Source: Demetria terragena DSM 11295
Lineage (GTDB): Bacteria > Actinomycetota > Actinomycetes > Actinomycetales > Dermatophilaceae
Assembly: GCF_000376825.1 (NCBI RefSeq)
Contig: NZ_AQXW01000004.1
Span: 496,001-560,000 of the forward strand
Length of the DNA stretch: 64,000 nucleotides
Direction of reading: 5' to 3'
This document shows positions 51,057 through 60,013 of this stretch, piece after piece. A program made the position numbers and the translations under genes. A model generated the notes under the pieces. The model searched no databases, was not told where the DNA came from, and saw only the letters and a program-made list of their open reading frames with translations. Position 1 is the stretch's first letter. Each line of letters opens with the position of its first letter.

Positions 51057-51994
51057 TTCGTGCTCTCCTTGGGGACGAAACTGATCTCTAGATGGTCTGC
51101 CGAGACCCGCGCCCCGGCCGTGCGGAAGCGGCGAAGTGCCGACGGAAGGGTCACGAGTCGTCGCATCCCGAGCACCTCCACTGCGAGATCGTCACCAGAC
51201 CGATCAACCCGCACCTCGTGAGAGCGTAGTCCGGGCACCGTCAATCGCCACGCCCATCCCGTGTCGCGTTCAACCATGGTCGCCGCGGATCGAGGCGCAG
51301 GCTCCGGGAGCAGGGATGCTCCGCCCGTCACCGATGGAGCGCCGAGCTCGTGAAGTGCGAGTCCCAGTCGAAGGCGACGGGTACGCGGGTCGCTCTCCTC
51401 GCCCACGAGGTATGCCTGCGCAGCACTCAGGTCACCAGCCCAGCCCACAACACGATCCAGAACCCTTTGCATCTGCGCATGAGTGTCTGCTCCCGGCCAC
51501 CAACTCAACCTCGTCGCCGCCCGGGGACGTGCTGAGGACAACCACCCGCGCTGAGCCCGCAACAGGTGAGTTACCAACCAGGGCAAACGATCTGCGGTCG
51601 ATACGACATCAACGATGTGGCAGCCGACATCGACGAGCACGACGTCCAGGTCGGTGCGCTCGGTGAGCATGCCAAGTCGATGAATCAACTCCAGATAACC
51701 CGAACCTGGCGACACCACAAGTTCGCTCGCGAGCCGCGGGTCCAGCCCAACGCGGTCGAGCAATCGCCCCGCCGGACGCGCCATACCCTCGGCCGAGGAG
51801 GTCACCACCTCCACGGAGGTCCCCTGCAACCGCGACGACGCGCCGTTCCACGGATCAAGGTCGGCGACCGCCACCTGCTGACCGGCGCGGGCATAGTGAT
51901 CGGCGAAGTCCGCACACGCCGCGGAAGTGCCAACTCCCCCGGGCCCGCCGAGGAGCACCAGCCGGGGTGCTGTCGAGCGATGAGTTGACGTCAC
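51053..51994 (-). CDS. ArsA/MinD-like P-loop protein with degenerate Walker A
   Basis: A 313-residue protein related to the ArsA/MinD/ParA family. LVLLGGPGGVGTSAACADFADHY (about 12-34) aligns with the deviant Walker A motif GKGGVGKT, but both lysines are replaced (Pro and Thr). QVAVADLDPWNG is the switch I-like strand. Without the lysines normal ATP hydrolysis is unlikely. Its C-terminal part (RLTVPGLRSHEVRVDRSGDDLAVEV) looks like the beta-rich tail of ArsA-type proteins. It overlaps both operon neighbours by 4 bp; the position equals Rv2184c in M. tuberculosis (from memory). Confidence 0.75.
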   Translation of the reverse strand: MTSTHRSTAPRLVLLGGPGGVGTSAACADFADHYARAGQQVAVADLDPWNGASSRLQGTSVEVVTSSAEGMARPAGRLLDRVGLDPRLASELVVSPGSGYLELIHRLGMLTERTDLDVVLVDVGCHIVDVVSTADRLPWLVTHLLRAQRGWLSSARPRAATRLSWWPGADTHAQMQRVLDRVVGWAGDLSAAQAYLVGEESDPRTRRLRLGLALHELGAPSVTGGASLLPEPAPRSAATMVERDTGWAWRLTVPGLRSHEVRVDRSGDDLAVEVLGMRRLVTLPSALRRFRTAGARVSADHLEISFVPKESTK

Positions 51995-52434
51995 CCCTCG
52001 GCGCGCTTCTTGAGCTCCTTGAGCGCGGTGTCGATGATCATCTTCTCGGCCTTGCGCTTGAGAGCACCAATCATCGGAATCGACACATCCACCGACAACT
52101 CGTAACCAACGTCCGTGCCACTTTCGGACGCGGCCAGGGTGTAAGCACCGTCGAGCGCCTTGAGCATGGTCGCTTCGACTAGCGTCCACGACACTCGCCC
52201 CGTGGACGCCTCATCAACGTCCCAGACATAGGCAAGGGTGTAGGAGTCCTTGACGATTCCGGCATCGAGGTCGAAGGTGACCTGCTCGGCCCAGCCGTCG
52301 GCATCCTCGGCGATCACCTCGGCACGTTTCACCTGCCCTGCCCATTCGGGGTAGGCCGCGAAGTCGGCAATGATGTCGAGAACGGTCGCGGGCGGGGCGG
52401 CAATGGTGATGGAAGACTGGGTGCTCTGAGCCAT
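51991..52434 (-). CDS. SRPBCC family (START-like / polyketide cyclase) protein
   Basis: A 147-residue protein with the SRPBCC fold: SSITIAAPPATVLDIIADFAAYPEWAGQVKRAEV at the start and a long C-terminal helix (MIGALKRKAEKMIIDTALKELKKRAE). It has a hydrophobic pocket, so lipid or small-molecule binding is expected. It corresponds to Rv2185c in M. tuberculosis. ATG 52434 has TAGAGT (52441-52446) ending 6 nt upstream, a leaderless promoter for the whole six-gene operon. It is divergent from the acyl-CoA synthetase. Confidence 0.88.
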   Translation of the reverse strand: MAQSTQSSITIAAPPATVLDIIADFAAYPEWAGQVKRAEVIAEDADGWAEQVTFDLDAGIVKDSYTLAYVWDVDEASTGRVSWTLVEATMLKALDGAYTLAASESGTDVGYELSVDVSIPMIGALKRKAEKMIIDTALKELKKRAEG

Positions 52435-52440
52435 GCCGAA

Positions 52441-52446
52441 ACTCTA
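52441..52446 (-). promoter_or_regulatory. -10 box for the six-gene SRPBCC/ROK operon
   Basis: TAGAGT on the reverse strand ends 6 nt before ATG 52434. No Shine-Dalgarno is present and downstream genes all overlap. Confidence 0.55.
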
Positions 52447-52545
52447 GACGGCCCACCGACTGCAGGGATACCCGTGTTTGGCTACGACGACGCCTGAGGT
52501 GGCGGGTAGCCTTCGGCACAGGTCAATATGGGTTGGGAGGCCACG

Positions 52546-54363
52546 GTGCAGGAGTTCGAGGTTCCACCGCTCGTGCTGCCGACGACGGTGGGAAACCTTG
52601 GTCTCCTGCCCGCACGCAATGCCGCTGCTGAGCCGCGAGCCATCGGCTACTCCCGGCGCACGCCCGACGGTGATTGGGTCGACGTCACGCACGCCGAGTT
52701 CGGAGCGGAAGTCGAACAACTCGCTCGCGGTTTCATGGCAGCCGGCATCGTGCCGGGCGCGCGCGTCGCCCTGCTGTGTCGTACTCGCTATGAATGGACG
52801 CTCGTCGACTTCGCTCTCTTGGCGGCTGGCGCGATTGTGGTGCCGATCTACCCATCGGCCTCCGATGAGCAGGTGGCGTGGACGGTGCGGGACAGCGAAG
52901 CCGTCGCGGCCATCGTGGAGAATGCCGATGACGCCGCGCGGATCTCGTCGGCACGGCGCACGGCACCCTCACTGCGCGATGTCTGGCACATCGATGGCGG
53001 CGGCCTCGCCGACGTCCTCGCTGGCGCCCTCGAGATCACCGATGCCGAATACCGTCAGCGCAGCACCCTTGCCGACCGCGAGACGGTGGCGACCGTGATC
53101 TACACCAGCGGTACGACCGGACATCCCAAGGGCGTCGAACTCACGCACGGCAATTTTCTCGGTCTGACCGAGAACGCCGTCGAGCGGTTGCGGGAGGTCG
53201 TCGATGTTCCGCAGGCGGCGACCTTGCTCTTTCTGCCCCTCGCGCATGTCTATGCCCGACTCGTGCAGATCGTGGCCGTCTACTCTCGCGCACGTCTGGG
53301 CCACGTCCCCACCACCGATGCGGTCGTCGACGACCTTGGCTCGTTCCAACCGACCTTCATCCTGACTGTCCCGGGTGTCCTGGAAGCCATCTACCACCGC
53401 GCCGAGCAGGCTGCCGTCGGCGATGGTCGAGGGCGCCTGTTCGCGTCGGCCATGCGCTGCGCAGAAGCCTGGAGCAGGGCGCTGGACACGCCTAAAGGAC
53501 CGAACAGTCGCCTGCGGTTGGAGCACGCCGCCATGGAACGACTGGTCTACCGAGACCTGCGCGAGCAACTCGGCGGCCGCCTGATGTCAGCGCTGTGCGG
53601 CGGAGCGCCATTGAGCGAACGCTTGGGCCATGTTTTTCGCGGCATTGGTGTTCCGATCTTGGAGGGCTACGGGCTGACCGAGACCACCGCATCCGCGACG
53701 GTCAACACACCCCAACTCACCCGTATCGGATCCGTTGGTCTCCCGCTTCCGGGAGTCTCGGTCCGTATTGCTGATGACGGCGAGATCCTGATCCACGGGA
53801 TCGGCACGTTCGCCGGGTACCTCAACGATGAGGACTCAACGGCACGTGCGCGTACCGAAGACGGGTGGGTACACACCGGCGACCTGGGGCGGTTGGATCA
53901 CAACGGCTATCTCACAATCACCGGCCGTCGGAGCGATCTTCTGGTCACCTCCAATGGCACCACGATCTATCCCGCGGCCCTCGAGGCAGCGGTACGCGCC
54001 CACCCGTTGATCTCGCATTGTGTGGTGGTGGGCGAGGGACGACCTCACCTTGGCGCGTTGATCACCGTTGACGCCATGTTGCTGTCCCTGTGGCGCGACA
54101 ACCGGGATCTAGCGCACCTCACCGAAGAGAACGCAGCCTCGGACGACCTGGTTCTCGCCGAGGTGACTCGGGCCATCCAGGACGCCAATGCCGCTCCGGA
54201 CGCCGGGGCGCCGATCCGGAGTTTTCGGGTCCTTCCGGTCGACCTCACCACGGCCAACGGCTACCTCACCCCGACCGACAAGGTGCGCCGAGACCTGGTC
54301 ATGCACGACTTTGCCGACGAGGTGGAGTCGCTCTACGAACCGGACGCCATCACGGTGACGTAG
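52546..54363 (+). CDS. Long-chain acyl-CoA synthetase (FadD15-like)
   Basis: A 605-residue ANL-family ligase activating long-chain fatty acids, membrane-associated but without a signal peptide. YTSGTTGHPKG (from 186) is the P-loop, EGYGLTETTAS the adenine motif, GWVHTGDLGRLD the hinge and GRRSDLLVTSNGTTIYP follows. The start is GTG 52546, with GGGAGG (52535-52540) 5 nt upstream; ATG 52528 lies before that site. Its last 14 bp overlap the convergent lipoprotein gene. Position and length match Rv2187 (fadD15). Confidence 0.92.
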   Translation: MQEFEVPPLVLPTTVGNLGLLPARNAAAEPRAIGYSRRTPDGDWVDVTHAEFGAEVEQLARGFMAAGIVPGARVALLCRTRYEWTLVDFALLAAGAIVVPIYPSASDEQVAWTVRDSEAVAAIVENADDAARISSARRTAPSLRDVWHIDGGGLADVLAGALEITDAEYRQRSTLADRETVATVIYTSGTTGHPKGVELTHGNFLGLTENAVERLREVVDVPQAATLLFLPLAHVYARLVQIVAVYSRARLGHVPTTDAVVDDLGSFQPTFILTVPGVLEAIYHRAEQAAVGDGRGRLFASAMRCAEAWSRALDTPKGPNSRLRLEHAAMERLVYRDLREQLGGRLMSALCGGAPLSERLGHVFRGIGVPILEGYGLTETTASATVNTPQLTRIGSVGLPLPGVSVRIADDGEILIHGIGTFAGYLNDEDSTARARTEDGWVHTGDLGRLDHNGYLTITGRRSDLLVTSNGTTIYPAALEAAVRAHPLISHCVVVGEGRPHLGALITVDAMLLSLWRDNRDLAHLTEENAASDDLVLAEVTRAIQDANAAPDAGAPIRSFRVLPVDLTTANGYLTPTDKVRRDLVMHDFADEVESLYEPDAITVT

Positions 54364-55147
54364 CCGAGAGCCAGGACGCCAGCCATCGCGGGTAGCCGTC
54401 GGCGGCGCGCTCCGGAGTGGTGCCGTACGTCGCGCGAAATGCTGCCGACGTCCCGGCTGATGACCGTTGCTTCCCGACCTCACCGACGAAGGCGACAAAG
54501 CGGTCCCGGCCGTGCTGGTCGACGAGATAGCTGCACCAGGCCCAGGCCAGGCCATAGCCGTCGTCGCCAGAAACCTCGGTGTCTGTGGGTGGTGCGGTGA
54601 GGCGCTCCCCTGCGCGCACACGTGCTGCCAGCCCGGGCGCGATCTGCGCCGGGGTCAGGTCCGTGCGTCGATAGGCCGTGTATTCAGCCGATCCCTCGAC
54701 CACCCACCTCGGCACTCTGCGCCACGTTCCTTGATCGAGCGCCACGTGGGTCAGTTCATGCCTCATGACCGTGCGGCGGCCCGCCTCCGTCGTGCGGGAC
54801 CACAAGCCTGGATGGATCACCACAGTTCGATCAGAGCGAGTGATGGCTGGTACCTGCGGATCGGCGGTGCCCGCAAAATCAGCGAACTCCGTGCTCGTGG
54901 CCGGGGCCAGCACGCGAATCGGCACCGGCAACGAATGCCCGGCCCACACCTGCGTGACCGGATCGATAGCCGCCAACGCATCTTCCTGTATCTGTCGCAA
55001 CCGTGCCGGAGCAGCCGTTCCCTGGAGCTCAACTCGTGGCCCTGACGCCGTGGTCGAGGCTGCGAGGTCCGTGTCGGGCTCAGATCTAGCGCACCCGCCC
55101 AGTGGCAACGAAGCCAGCGGTAGCGCGAGTGCTACTCGTCGACTCAC
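54350..55147 (-). CDS. Lipoprotein metallopeptidase-like protein (gluzincin MA type)
   Basis: A 265-residue lipoprotein, lipobox LPLGGC after a short signal sequence (VSRRVALALPLASLPLGG). The zinc motif HELTH is in VMRHELTHVALDQG, with the downstream Glu in VVEGSAEYTA, fitting an MA-clan metallopeptidase. Other parts have no recognised family. Substrate unknown. GTG 55147 is preferred over 55159 because the signal peptide opens there, but this is uncertain. Its end overlaps the acyl-CoA synthetase gene by 14 bp. Confidence 0.78.
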   Translation of the reverse strand: MSRRVALALPLASLPLGGCARSEPDTDLAASTTASGPRVELQGTAAPARLRQIQEDALAAIDPVTQVWAGHSLPVPIRVLAPATSTEFADFAGTADPQVPAITRSDRTVVIHPGLWSRTTEAGRRTVMRHELTHVALDQGTWRRVPRWVVEGSAEYTAYRRTDLTPAQIAPGLAARVRAGERLTAPPTDTEVSGDDGYGLAWAWCSYLVDQHGRDRFVAFVGEVGKQRSSAGTSAAFRATYGTTPERAADGYPRWLASWLSATSP

Positions 55148-55206
55148 GTGGCAGGGCACTGACGCAGCCTACGGCGCCCGCCCGCGCCGACCGGCCATCG
55201 CCGGCC

Positions 55207-55443
55207 TCAGCTCACAGATGCCCACGCTGCTACTCCTGGCTCGGCCCTGGCGATAGCCTCCTCGGCCTCAACGTGGGAAATTAACCCGGCATTGGCGAAG
55301 ACGCCGACCGCGCGTTGCTCGACCGCATCGAGTGGCATCTCGCCCGCCCCAATGGCAAGCATGGCGGTGACCATGCACCCATCGCAGGCGATGTCGCGTA
55401 CGGGGCAGGCCGCGCAGTCGATCTGCATCGGTATGTCAGTCAT
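55207..55443 (-). CDS. Small cysteine-rich protein of unknown function
   Basis: A 78-residue protein. The first 25 residues have four Cys in two closely spaced pairs, CAACPVRDIACDGC, which could bind zinc or an iron-sulfur cluster; the rest is helical (LDAVEQRAVGVFANAGLISHVEAEEAIARA). It has a strong ribosome site (AGGAGAGGAG) before ATG 55443. Similar small proteins often lie near the exonuclease gene in actinobacteria. No function is known to me. Confidence 0.72.
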   Translation of the reverse strand: MTDIPMQIDCAACPVRDIACDGCMVTAMLAIGAGEMPLDAVEQRAVGVFANAGLISHVEAEEAIARAEPGVAAWASVS

Positions 55444-55568
55444 GTCGATCTCCTCTCCTGGAGTGGTTCTGATCGTTGCGGCGCACGCTAAGAGCGACCA
55501 CCGACAGCCGCCCGGTACGACCTCGGCGACCCGGCCCGTTGTCACACCTGCGCTCTACCGTCGCTGCC

Positions 55569-57365
55569 ATGACCACGACACCGCTCCCGGTCCAAGGGAC
55601 CTTCGACGATCTGGGCACGCCCCTCGCGGGCGTCACCTTCGTCGTCGTCGACCTGGAGACGACCGGTGGCAGCGCCGCTGAGAGTGCGATCACCGAGATC
55701 GGCGCGGTCAAGGTGCGTGGCGGCGAACACCTCGGCGAGTTCCAGACGTTGGTCGATCCCGGACGAGCTATCCCGGCATTCATCTCGGTGCTCACCGGAA
55801 TCACCGACCGCATGGTCGCCGAAGCACCCACCATCGACCAGGCTCTCCCGGCATTCCTGGAGTTCAGTCGTGACGCGGTGCTCGTCGCGCACAACGCCCC
55901 GTTCGACATCACCTTCCTGAAGGCTGCGGCGGCCCAACTCGACATTCCCTGGCCCCGGTTTCGCGTCATCGACACAGCACACCTGGCGCGCCAACTCGTG
56001 ACGCGTGACGAGGCGCCCAATCGCAAGCTCGGGAGTCTCGCGCGCCTCTTCGGGGCCTCGACGACACCGGATCACCGCGCCTTGCACGACGCCCGGGCCA
56101 CCGTGGATGTGCTGCACGCCTTGCTGGGTCGGGTGGGCAGTTTGGGGGTCACAACCCTCGAGGAGTTGTCGTCCTACACCTCACGTGTCGCTCCCGCTCA
56201 GCGACGCAAGCGGTTCCTGGCCGACGGCCTTCCCTCTGCGCCGGGTGTCTACATCTTCAAGGACTCTGAAGGCCGCCCGCTGTACGTCGGCACCTCGGTG
56301 GATATTCAGCGCCGGGTCCGTACCTATTTCACCTCGAGCGAACAGCGGACCCGGATGGCCGAGATGGTCGGTATCGCCACCAGCGTGACGCCCATCGTGT
56401 GCCCGACCTCGTTAGAAGCAAACGTTCGCGAACTTCGGCTCATCGCGACGCACAAACCCCGATACAACCGCCGCAGCCGCCACCCCGAGCGCGCCGTCTG
56501 GGTCAAACTCACCGTCGAGCCCTTTCCTCGGCTCTCGATCGTCAAGCAGGTTCGTGAGGATGGCGCGCGCTATGTCGGACCGTTCTCCGGGCGTCGACAG
56601 GCAACACAGGCCATCGCCGCGGTGCACGAAGCGATCCCACTGCGACAGTGCACGCGGCGCCTCTCGCCGACCAAGATCGAGTCAGCTTGTGCTCTCGCAG
56701 AACTCGGCCGCTGCGGCGCTCCCTGCGCAGGGCAGCAGACCGTCGCCGATTACAGCGCAGTGGTCGCTCAAGCTGAGGCGGTGTTGTGTGGCGACGCCGA
56801 ACCGGTGATCCACGTCCTCGAGGACAAGATGCAGCGATTAGCCGCCCAGGAACGGTTCGAAGACGCTGGCCGCTTGCGGGACCGGGTCTTGGCCCTCGTG
56901 CGTGGCGCCGCGCGCGCCCAGCGTCTCGCTCCGCTCGCGACAAGTCCCGAACTCGTGGCGGCTCGCCGCCGAGTGGACGGGGGGTGGGAAGTCATTTGCG
57001 TGCGTTACGGCCGACTGGCTGGAAGCGCAATCGCCCCGTCCGGCAGCGACCCCATGGCAACCATCGAGACCTTGCGTTCAACGGCTGAGTCAGTTGTTGC
57101 GCCCACCAGCCCGGCACCGGCCGCCCTCCCCGAGGAGACCGAGCAGATCCTGCGCTGGATTGAGCACGACGGCACGCGGCTGGTATCCCTTGACGGCGCC
57201 TGGACCTGCCCCTTGAACGGAGCTGGTCGCGCTCGGGACCGACTAGAGCCCCTGGTCCGCGCCCAAGACCAAGTCGCTGGCTTTGACGAGCCCAGGGGTC
57301 GGACCATGCACCAACCAGCCGGCGCGATCGCGGTTCGCCGCCGGACCGATACAGTGGACCGGTGA
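55569..57365 (+). CDS. DEDD exonuclease fused to UvrC-like GIY-YIG region
   Basis: A 598-residue two-part nuclease. The N-terminal part (about 20-190) is a DnaQ-like 3'-5' exonuclease: VDLETTG (Asp28, Glu30), HNAPFDITFL and DHRALHDARAT. The second part (about 215-420) is the GIY-YIG domain and UVR region of UvrC: APGVYIFKDSEGRPLYVGTS, EANVRELRLIATHKPRYN and CALAELGRCGAPCAG. The UvrC C-terminal endonuclease is missing. The homologue in M. tuberculosis is Rv2191 (from memory). A role in excision repair is likely but unproven. It overlaps the Lrp-like gene by 4 bp. Confidence 0.9.
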   Translation: MTTTPLPVQGTFDDLGTPLAGVTFVVVDLETTGGSAAESAITEIGAVKVRGGEHLGEFQTLVDPGRAIPAFISVLTGITDRMVAEAPTIDQALPAFLEFSRDAVLVAHNAPFDITFLKAAAAQLDIPWPRFRVIDTAHLARQLVTRDEAPNRKLGSLARLFGASTTPDHRALHDARATVDVLHALLGRVGSLGVTTLEELSSYTSRVAPAQRRKRFLADGLPSAPGVYIFKDSEGRPLYVGTSVDIQRRVRTYFTSSEQRTRMAEMVGIATSVTPIVCPTSLEANVRELRLIATHKPRYNRRSRHPERAVWVKLTVEPFPRLSIVKQVREDGARYVGPFSGRRQATQAIAAVHEAIPLRQCTRRLSPTKIESACALAELGRCGAPCAGQQTVADYSAVVAQAEAVLCGDAEPVIHVLEDKMQRLAAQERFEDAGRLRDRVLALVRGAARAQRLAPLATSPELVAARRRVDGGWEVICVRYGRLAGSAIAPSGSDPMATIETLRSTAESVVAPTSPAPAALPEETEQILRWIEHDGTRLVSLDGAWTCPLNGAGRARDRLEPLVRAQDQVAGFDEPRGRTMHQPAGAIAVRRRTDTVDR

Positions 57366-57640
57366 TCACCGCCATCGTGCTCATCAAGGCCGACGTAGCC
57401 CGCATTCCTGAGGTCGCTCAGAACATTGCCGAAATCGAAGGAGTGGCCGAGGTCTACTCCGTCACCGGCGACGTCGACCTCATCGCACTCGCCCGGGTCG
57501 CCCGGCACGAGGACTTCGCCGATGTCATCGCCGACCGTCTCAACAAGGTTGAGGGCGTACGCGACACCCAGACCCACATTTCTTTTCGGGCCTACAGTTC
57601 TGATGATCTCGGCGCCGCTTTCAGTATTGGCGCCGACTGA
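57362..57640 (+). CDS. Lrp/AsnC ligand-binding domain protein (stand-alone)
   Basis: A 92-residue protein consisting only of the RAM/Lrp ligand-binding domain: ITAIVLIKADVARIPEVAQNIAEIEGVAEVYSVTGDVDLIALARV. There is no DNA-binding HTH. Such proteins may bind amino acids or modulate full-length Lrp proteins. The GTG overlaps the exonuclease stop (GTGA), so it is translated with it. trpD is convergent downstream, 15 nt away. Confidence 0.87.
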   Translation: MITAIVLIKADVARIPEVAQNIAEIEGVAEVYSVTGDVDLIALARVARHEDFADVIADRLNKVEGVRDTQTHISFRAYSSDDLGAAFSIGAD

Positions 57641-57655
57641 TACCTCCGATGGAAC

Positions 57656-58720
57656 TCAGTCCAGTGCCCGCGTGACCTGAACCCACCGGTCAAGGGCAGC
57701 CGTCGCCGCACCGTCATCAAGCGACTGGGCGGCACGGGTGATGCCATCGGCCAGCGCACCATCGAGGTCGCTCGAGGCACCAAACCGTCCCGGCACCTCT
57801 TCCAACTGGGTGAGGGCAAGTGCCATCCCGGTATTGAGCACCACCGCGTCGCGGATGGGGCCGGGCGTCCCGACGAATACATCCCGGGCAACCTGCGCAT
57901 TGTGCTGTGCGTCGCCACCTCGCAGCGCAGAAATCGGCGCCGTCTGGAGACCAAACCGTCCCGGGTCGATGGTGTGTTCAGACACCTCACCATCGCGCAC
58001 CCACCACACCCGTGAGGTGTCCGCAAGCGTCAACTCATCCAGACCGTCATCACCACGGAAGATCGCCGCGGTCCGGCCCCGGTCAGCGAACACCTGGGCG
58101 ATATGCGGCGCCATCGTGGCGTTCGCGACGCCCACGGCTGAATAGCGCGGCTGCGCAGGATTGGTCAGCGGACCTAGCAGGTTGAGCGCGGTGGGGATGC
58201 CGATCTCGCGACGCGCCGCACCTGCGTGCCGCAAGGACGGGTGGAAGGTCTGCGCAAAGCAGAATGTGATCCCAGCCTCGCGCGCGACCTGCTCGACTTG
58301 CTCGGGACGCAGGTCGAGCCGTACGCCCAGGGCCTCGAGCACGTCAGCCGACCCCGACGATGAAGACGCCGCACGGTTTCCGTGCTTGACCACGTGGGCG
58401 CCAGCCCCCGCAGCAACGACCGCAGACATCGTCGAGATGTTGACCGTATGAGCCTGGTCACCCCCGGTGCCCACGATGTCTAGGGTCCGACCTGGAACCT
58501 CGATCGTGACGGCGTGCGCGAGCATGCCTTCGGACAAGCCCCGCAACTCCGAGGGCGACTCCCCCTTAGCGCGCAAAGCGACCAGGAAGGCGGCAATCTG
58601 CACTGGGGTGGCCGACCCCGACATCACCTGATCCATCGCCCATTGCGCGTCAGTAGCCGGGAGGTCATTCCCGGCGAGGAGGATGGTGAGGACTGAGGGC
58701 CACGTGGGCGCGGCGCTCAT
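57656..58720 (-). CDS. trpD: Anthranilate phosphoribosyltransferase
   Basis: A 354-residue enzyme that transfers phosphoribose from PRPP to anthranilate in tryptophan synthesis. [14 protein letters not shown] (from residue 84) binds [19 protein letters not shown] is the anthranilate/metal region, and [10 protein letters not shown] is conserved. Length is standard. It begins 7 nt after the stop of the receiver-like gene, so they form a pair. No trp operon partners or leader peptide is nearby; the location next to ctaE/qcr is the mycobacterial one. Confidence 0.95.
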   Translation of the reverse strand: MSAAPTWPSVLTILLAGNDLPATDAQWAMDQVMSGSATPVQIAAFLVALRAKGESPSELRGLSEGMLAHAVTIEVPGRTLDIVGTGGDQAHTVNISTMSAVVAAGAGAHVVKHGNRAASSSSGSADVLEALGVRLDLRPEQVEQVAREAGITFCFAQTFHPSLRHAGAARREIGIPTALNLLGPLTNPAQPRYSAVGVANATMAPHIAQVFADRGRTAAIFRGDDGLDELTLADTSRVWWVRDGEVSEHTIDPGRFGLQTAPISALRGGDAQHNAQVARDVFVGTPGPIRDAVVLNTGMALALTQLEEVPGRFGASSDLDGALADGITRAAQSLDDGAATAALDRWVQVTRALD

Positions 58721-58727
58721 GTGCTGG

Positions 58728-59168
58728 CTACGACGCGGCGACGTGCTTGCGCACGACGTCGGCGACGGTGTTGGCCAGTACGAGCGGGTCGAGGGGGTGC
58801 GGCACAGCCGCCTCCGCCTGCGACCAGGACGCCAGCCAGCCGTCCTGCGGGCGGCCGGTCAACACGATGATCGGCGGGCACCTGAAGATCTCGTTCTTGA
58901 GTTGACGGCACAGACCCAGACCACCAGTCGGTGCAGCTTCGCCATCGAGAAGGACCAGGTCGTATGCACCGGACTCAACGGCCTCGATCACTGCCGCAGC
59001 AGTGGCGCACTCGTGCCACGAAGAGATCTCGACGTCTTTGGCCGGGCGACGGCCAACGCCGACGCGGACAGCATCACGAGTGGCGACATCGTCGCTGTAT
59101 AGGAGGACGGACACGGCGCGGGTTGAAGCACCCGAGGTGTGGGTCGCAGCAGAAGTGGGCGCGGGCAT
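58728..59168 (-). CDS. Stand-alone receiver-like domain protein
   Basis: A 146-residue protein with the response-regulator receiver fold: [16 protein letters not shown] at the start, [16 protein letters not shown] with possible phospho-Asp75, and [12 protein letters not shown] with Thr104. The conserved lysine of the last loop is changed to His (AVPHPLDP), and the usual DD pair is SDD. It may therefore be a pseudo-receiver. There is no output domain and no kinase nearby. TAGCAT (59176-59181) ends 7 nt before ATG 59168 (leaderless). It is divergent from ctaE. Confidence 0.8.
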   Translation of the reverse strand: MPAPTSAATHTSGASTRAVSVLLYSDDVATRDAVRVGVGRRPAKDVEISSWHECATAAAVIEAVESGAYDLVLLDGEAAPTGGLGLCRQLKNEIFRCPPIIVLTGRPQDGWLASWSQAEAAVPHPLDPLVLANTVADVVRKHVAAS

Positions 59169-59286
59169 GTCCCCGATGCTACCGACCGGGGGTGGAACTG
59201 TCGCACGGAGTCGCCCGTTAGACACCCACGGCGGCGGCCTCAAGGACATGCGACAGACCCACGCGCGCGCACTGTGACTATTGGGA

Positions 59287-59292
59287 CATAAT
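59287..59292 (+). promoter_or_regulatory. -10 box of leaderless ctaE
   Basis: CATAAT ends 6 nt before GTG 59299, supporting this start over the upstream TTG at 59281. No Shine-Dalgarno is present. Confidence 0.6.
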
Positions 59293-59298
59293 GGCGAT

Positions 59299-59952
59299 GT
59301 GGCGACCGCGACAACTCACCCCAGCCCTGCCGAGGCCCATGCTGCCCATGGCCCCGTGACCCGGCCCAATATGACCGCAGTTGGCACCATGGTGTGGCTG
59401 GCTAGCGAGCTCATGTTCTTTGCCGGACTCTTCGCGATGTACTTCACGATTCGCGGTGCTGCACCCGACTTGTGGACCGAGAACACCCACCACCTCAACG
59501 TGCCTTTTGCCACCGCAAACACGTTGGTGTTGGTGATCTCCTCGATCTGGTGTCAGTTGGGCGTGTTCAAGGCCGAGCAGGGCATCCCCTACCGCACCGG
59601 CAAACTCACCAATGTCCGATCGTGGGGCATGCGCGAGTGGTACGTCCTCACGTACATCTTCGGCGCGATCTTCGTCGCCGGTCAGGTCCTTGAATACGCC
59701 GAACTCGTGGGCCACGCCGGGGTTCGAATCGACTCCGACTCCTACGGCTCGATGTTCTATCTGACCACTGGCTTCCACGGCCTGCACGTGACCGGTGGGC
59801 TCCTCGCCTTCCTCCTGATCATTGGCCGGACGTTCACGACCCGTAAGTACACCCACACGCAAGCCACCGGAGCGGTAGTGACCAGTTACTACTGGCACTT
59901 CGTCGACGTCGTGTGGATTGCGCTATTCGCGACCATCTATCTGCTGAAGTGA
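59299..59952 (+). CDS. ctaE: Cytochrome c oxidase subunit III
   Basis: A 217-residue membrane subunit of the aa3-type oxidase in the bcc-aa3 supercomplex. [28 protein letters not shown] opens the first helix pair. Five hydrophobic helices follow in total, ending with [22 protein letters not shown], the standard C terminus of subunit III. The start GTG 59299 agrees with the -10 box. It leads the qcrCAB genes with a 61-nt gap, and all are probably in one operon, as in other actinobacteria. Confidence 0.95.
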   Translation: MATATTHPSPAEAHAAHGPVTRPNMTAVGTMVWLASELMFFAGLFAMYFTIRGAAPDLWTENTHHLNVPFATANTLVLVISSIWCQLGVFKAEQGIPYRTGKLTNVRSWGMREWYVLTYIFGAIFVAGQVLEYAELVGHAGVRIDSDSYGSMFYLTTGFHGLHVTGGLLAFLLIIGRTFTTRKYTHTQATGAVVTSYYWHFVDVVWIALFATIYLLK

Positions 59953-60013
59953 TCGTGATGACGCCCGTTCGCCGTACCCCGATTTTCTGCCCCGACGACG
60001 ACAGGACGACCCC

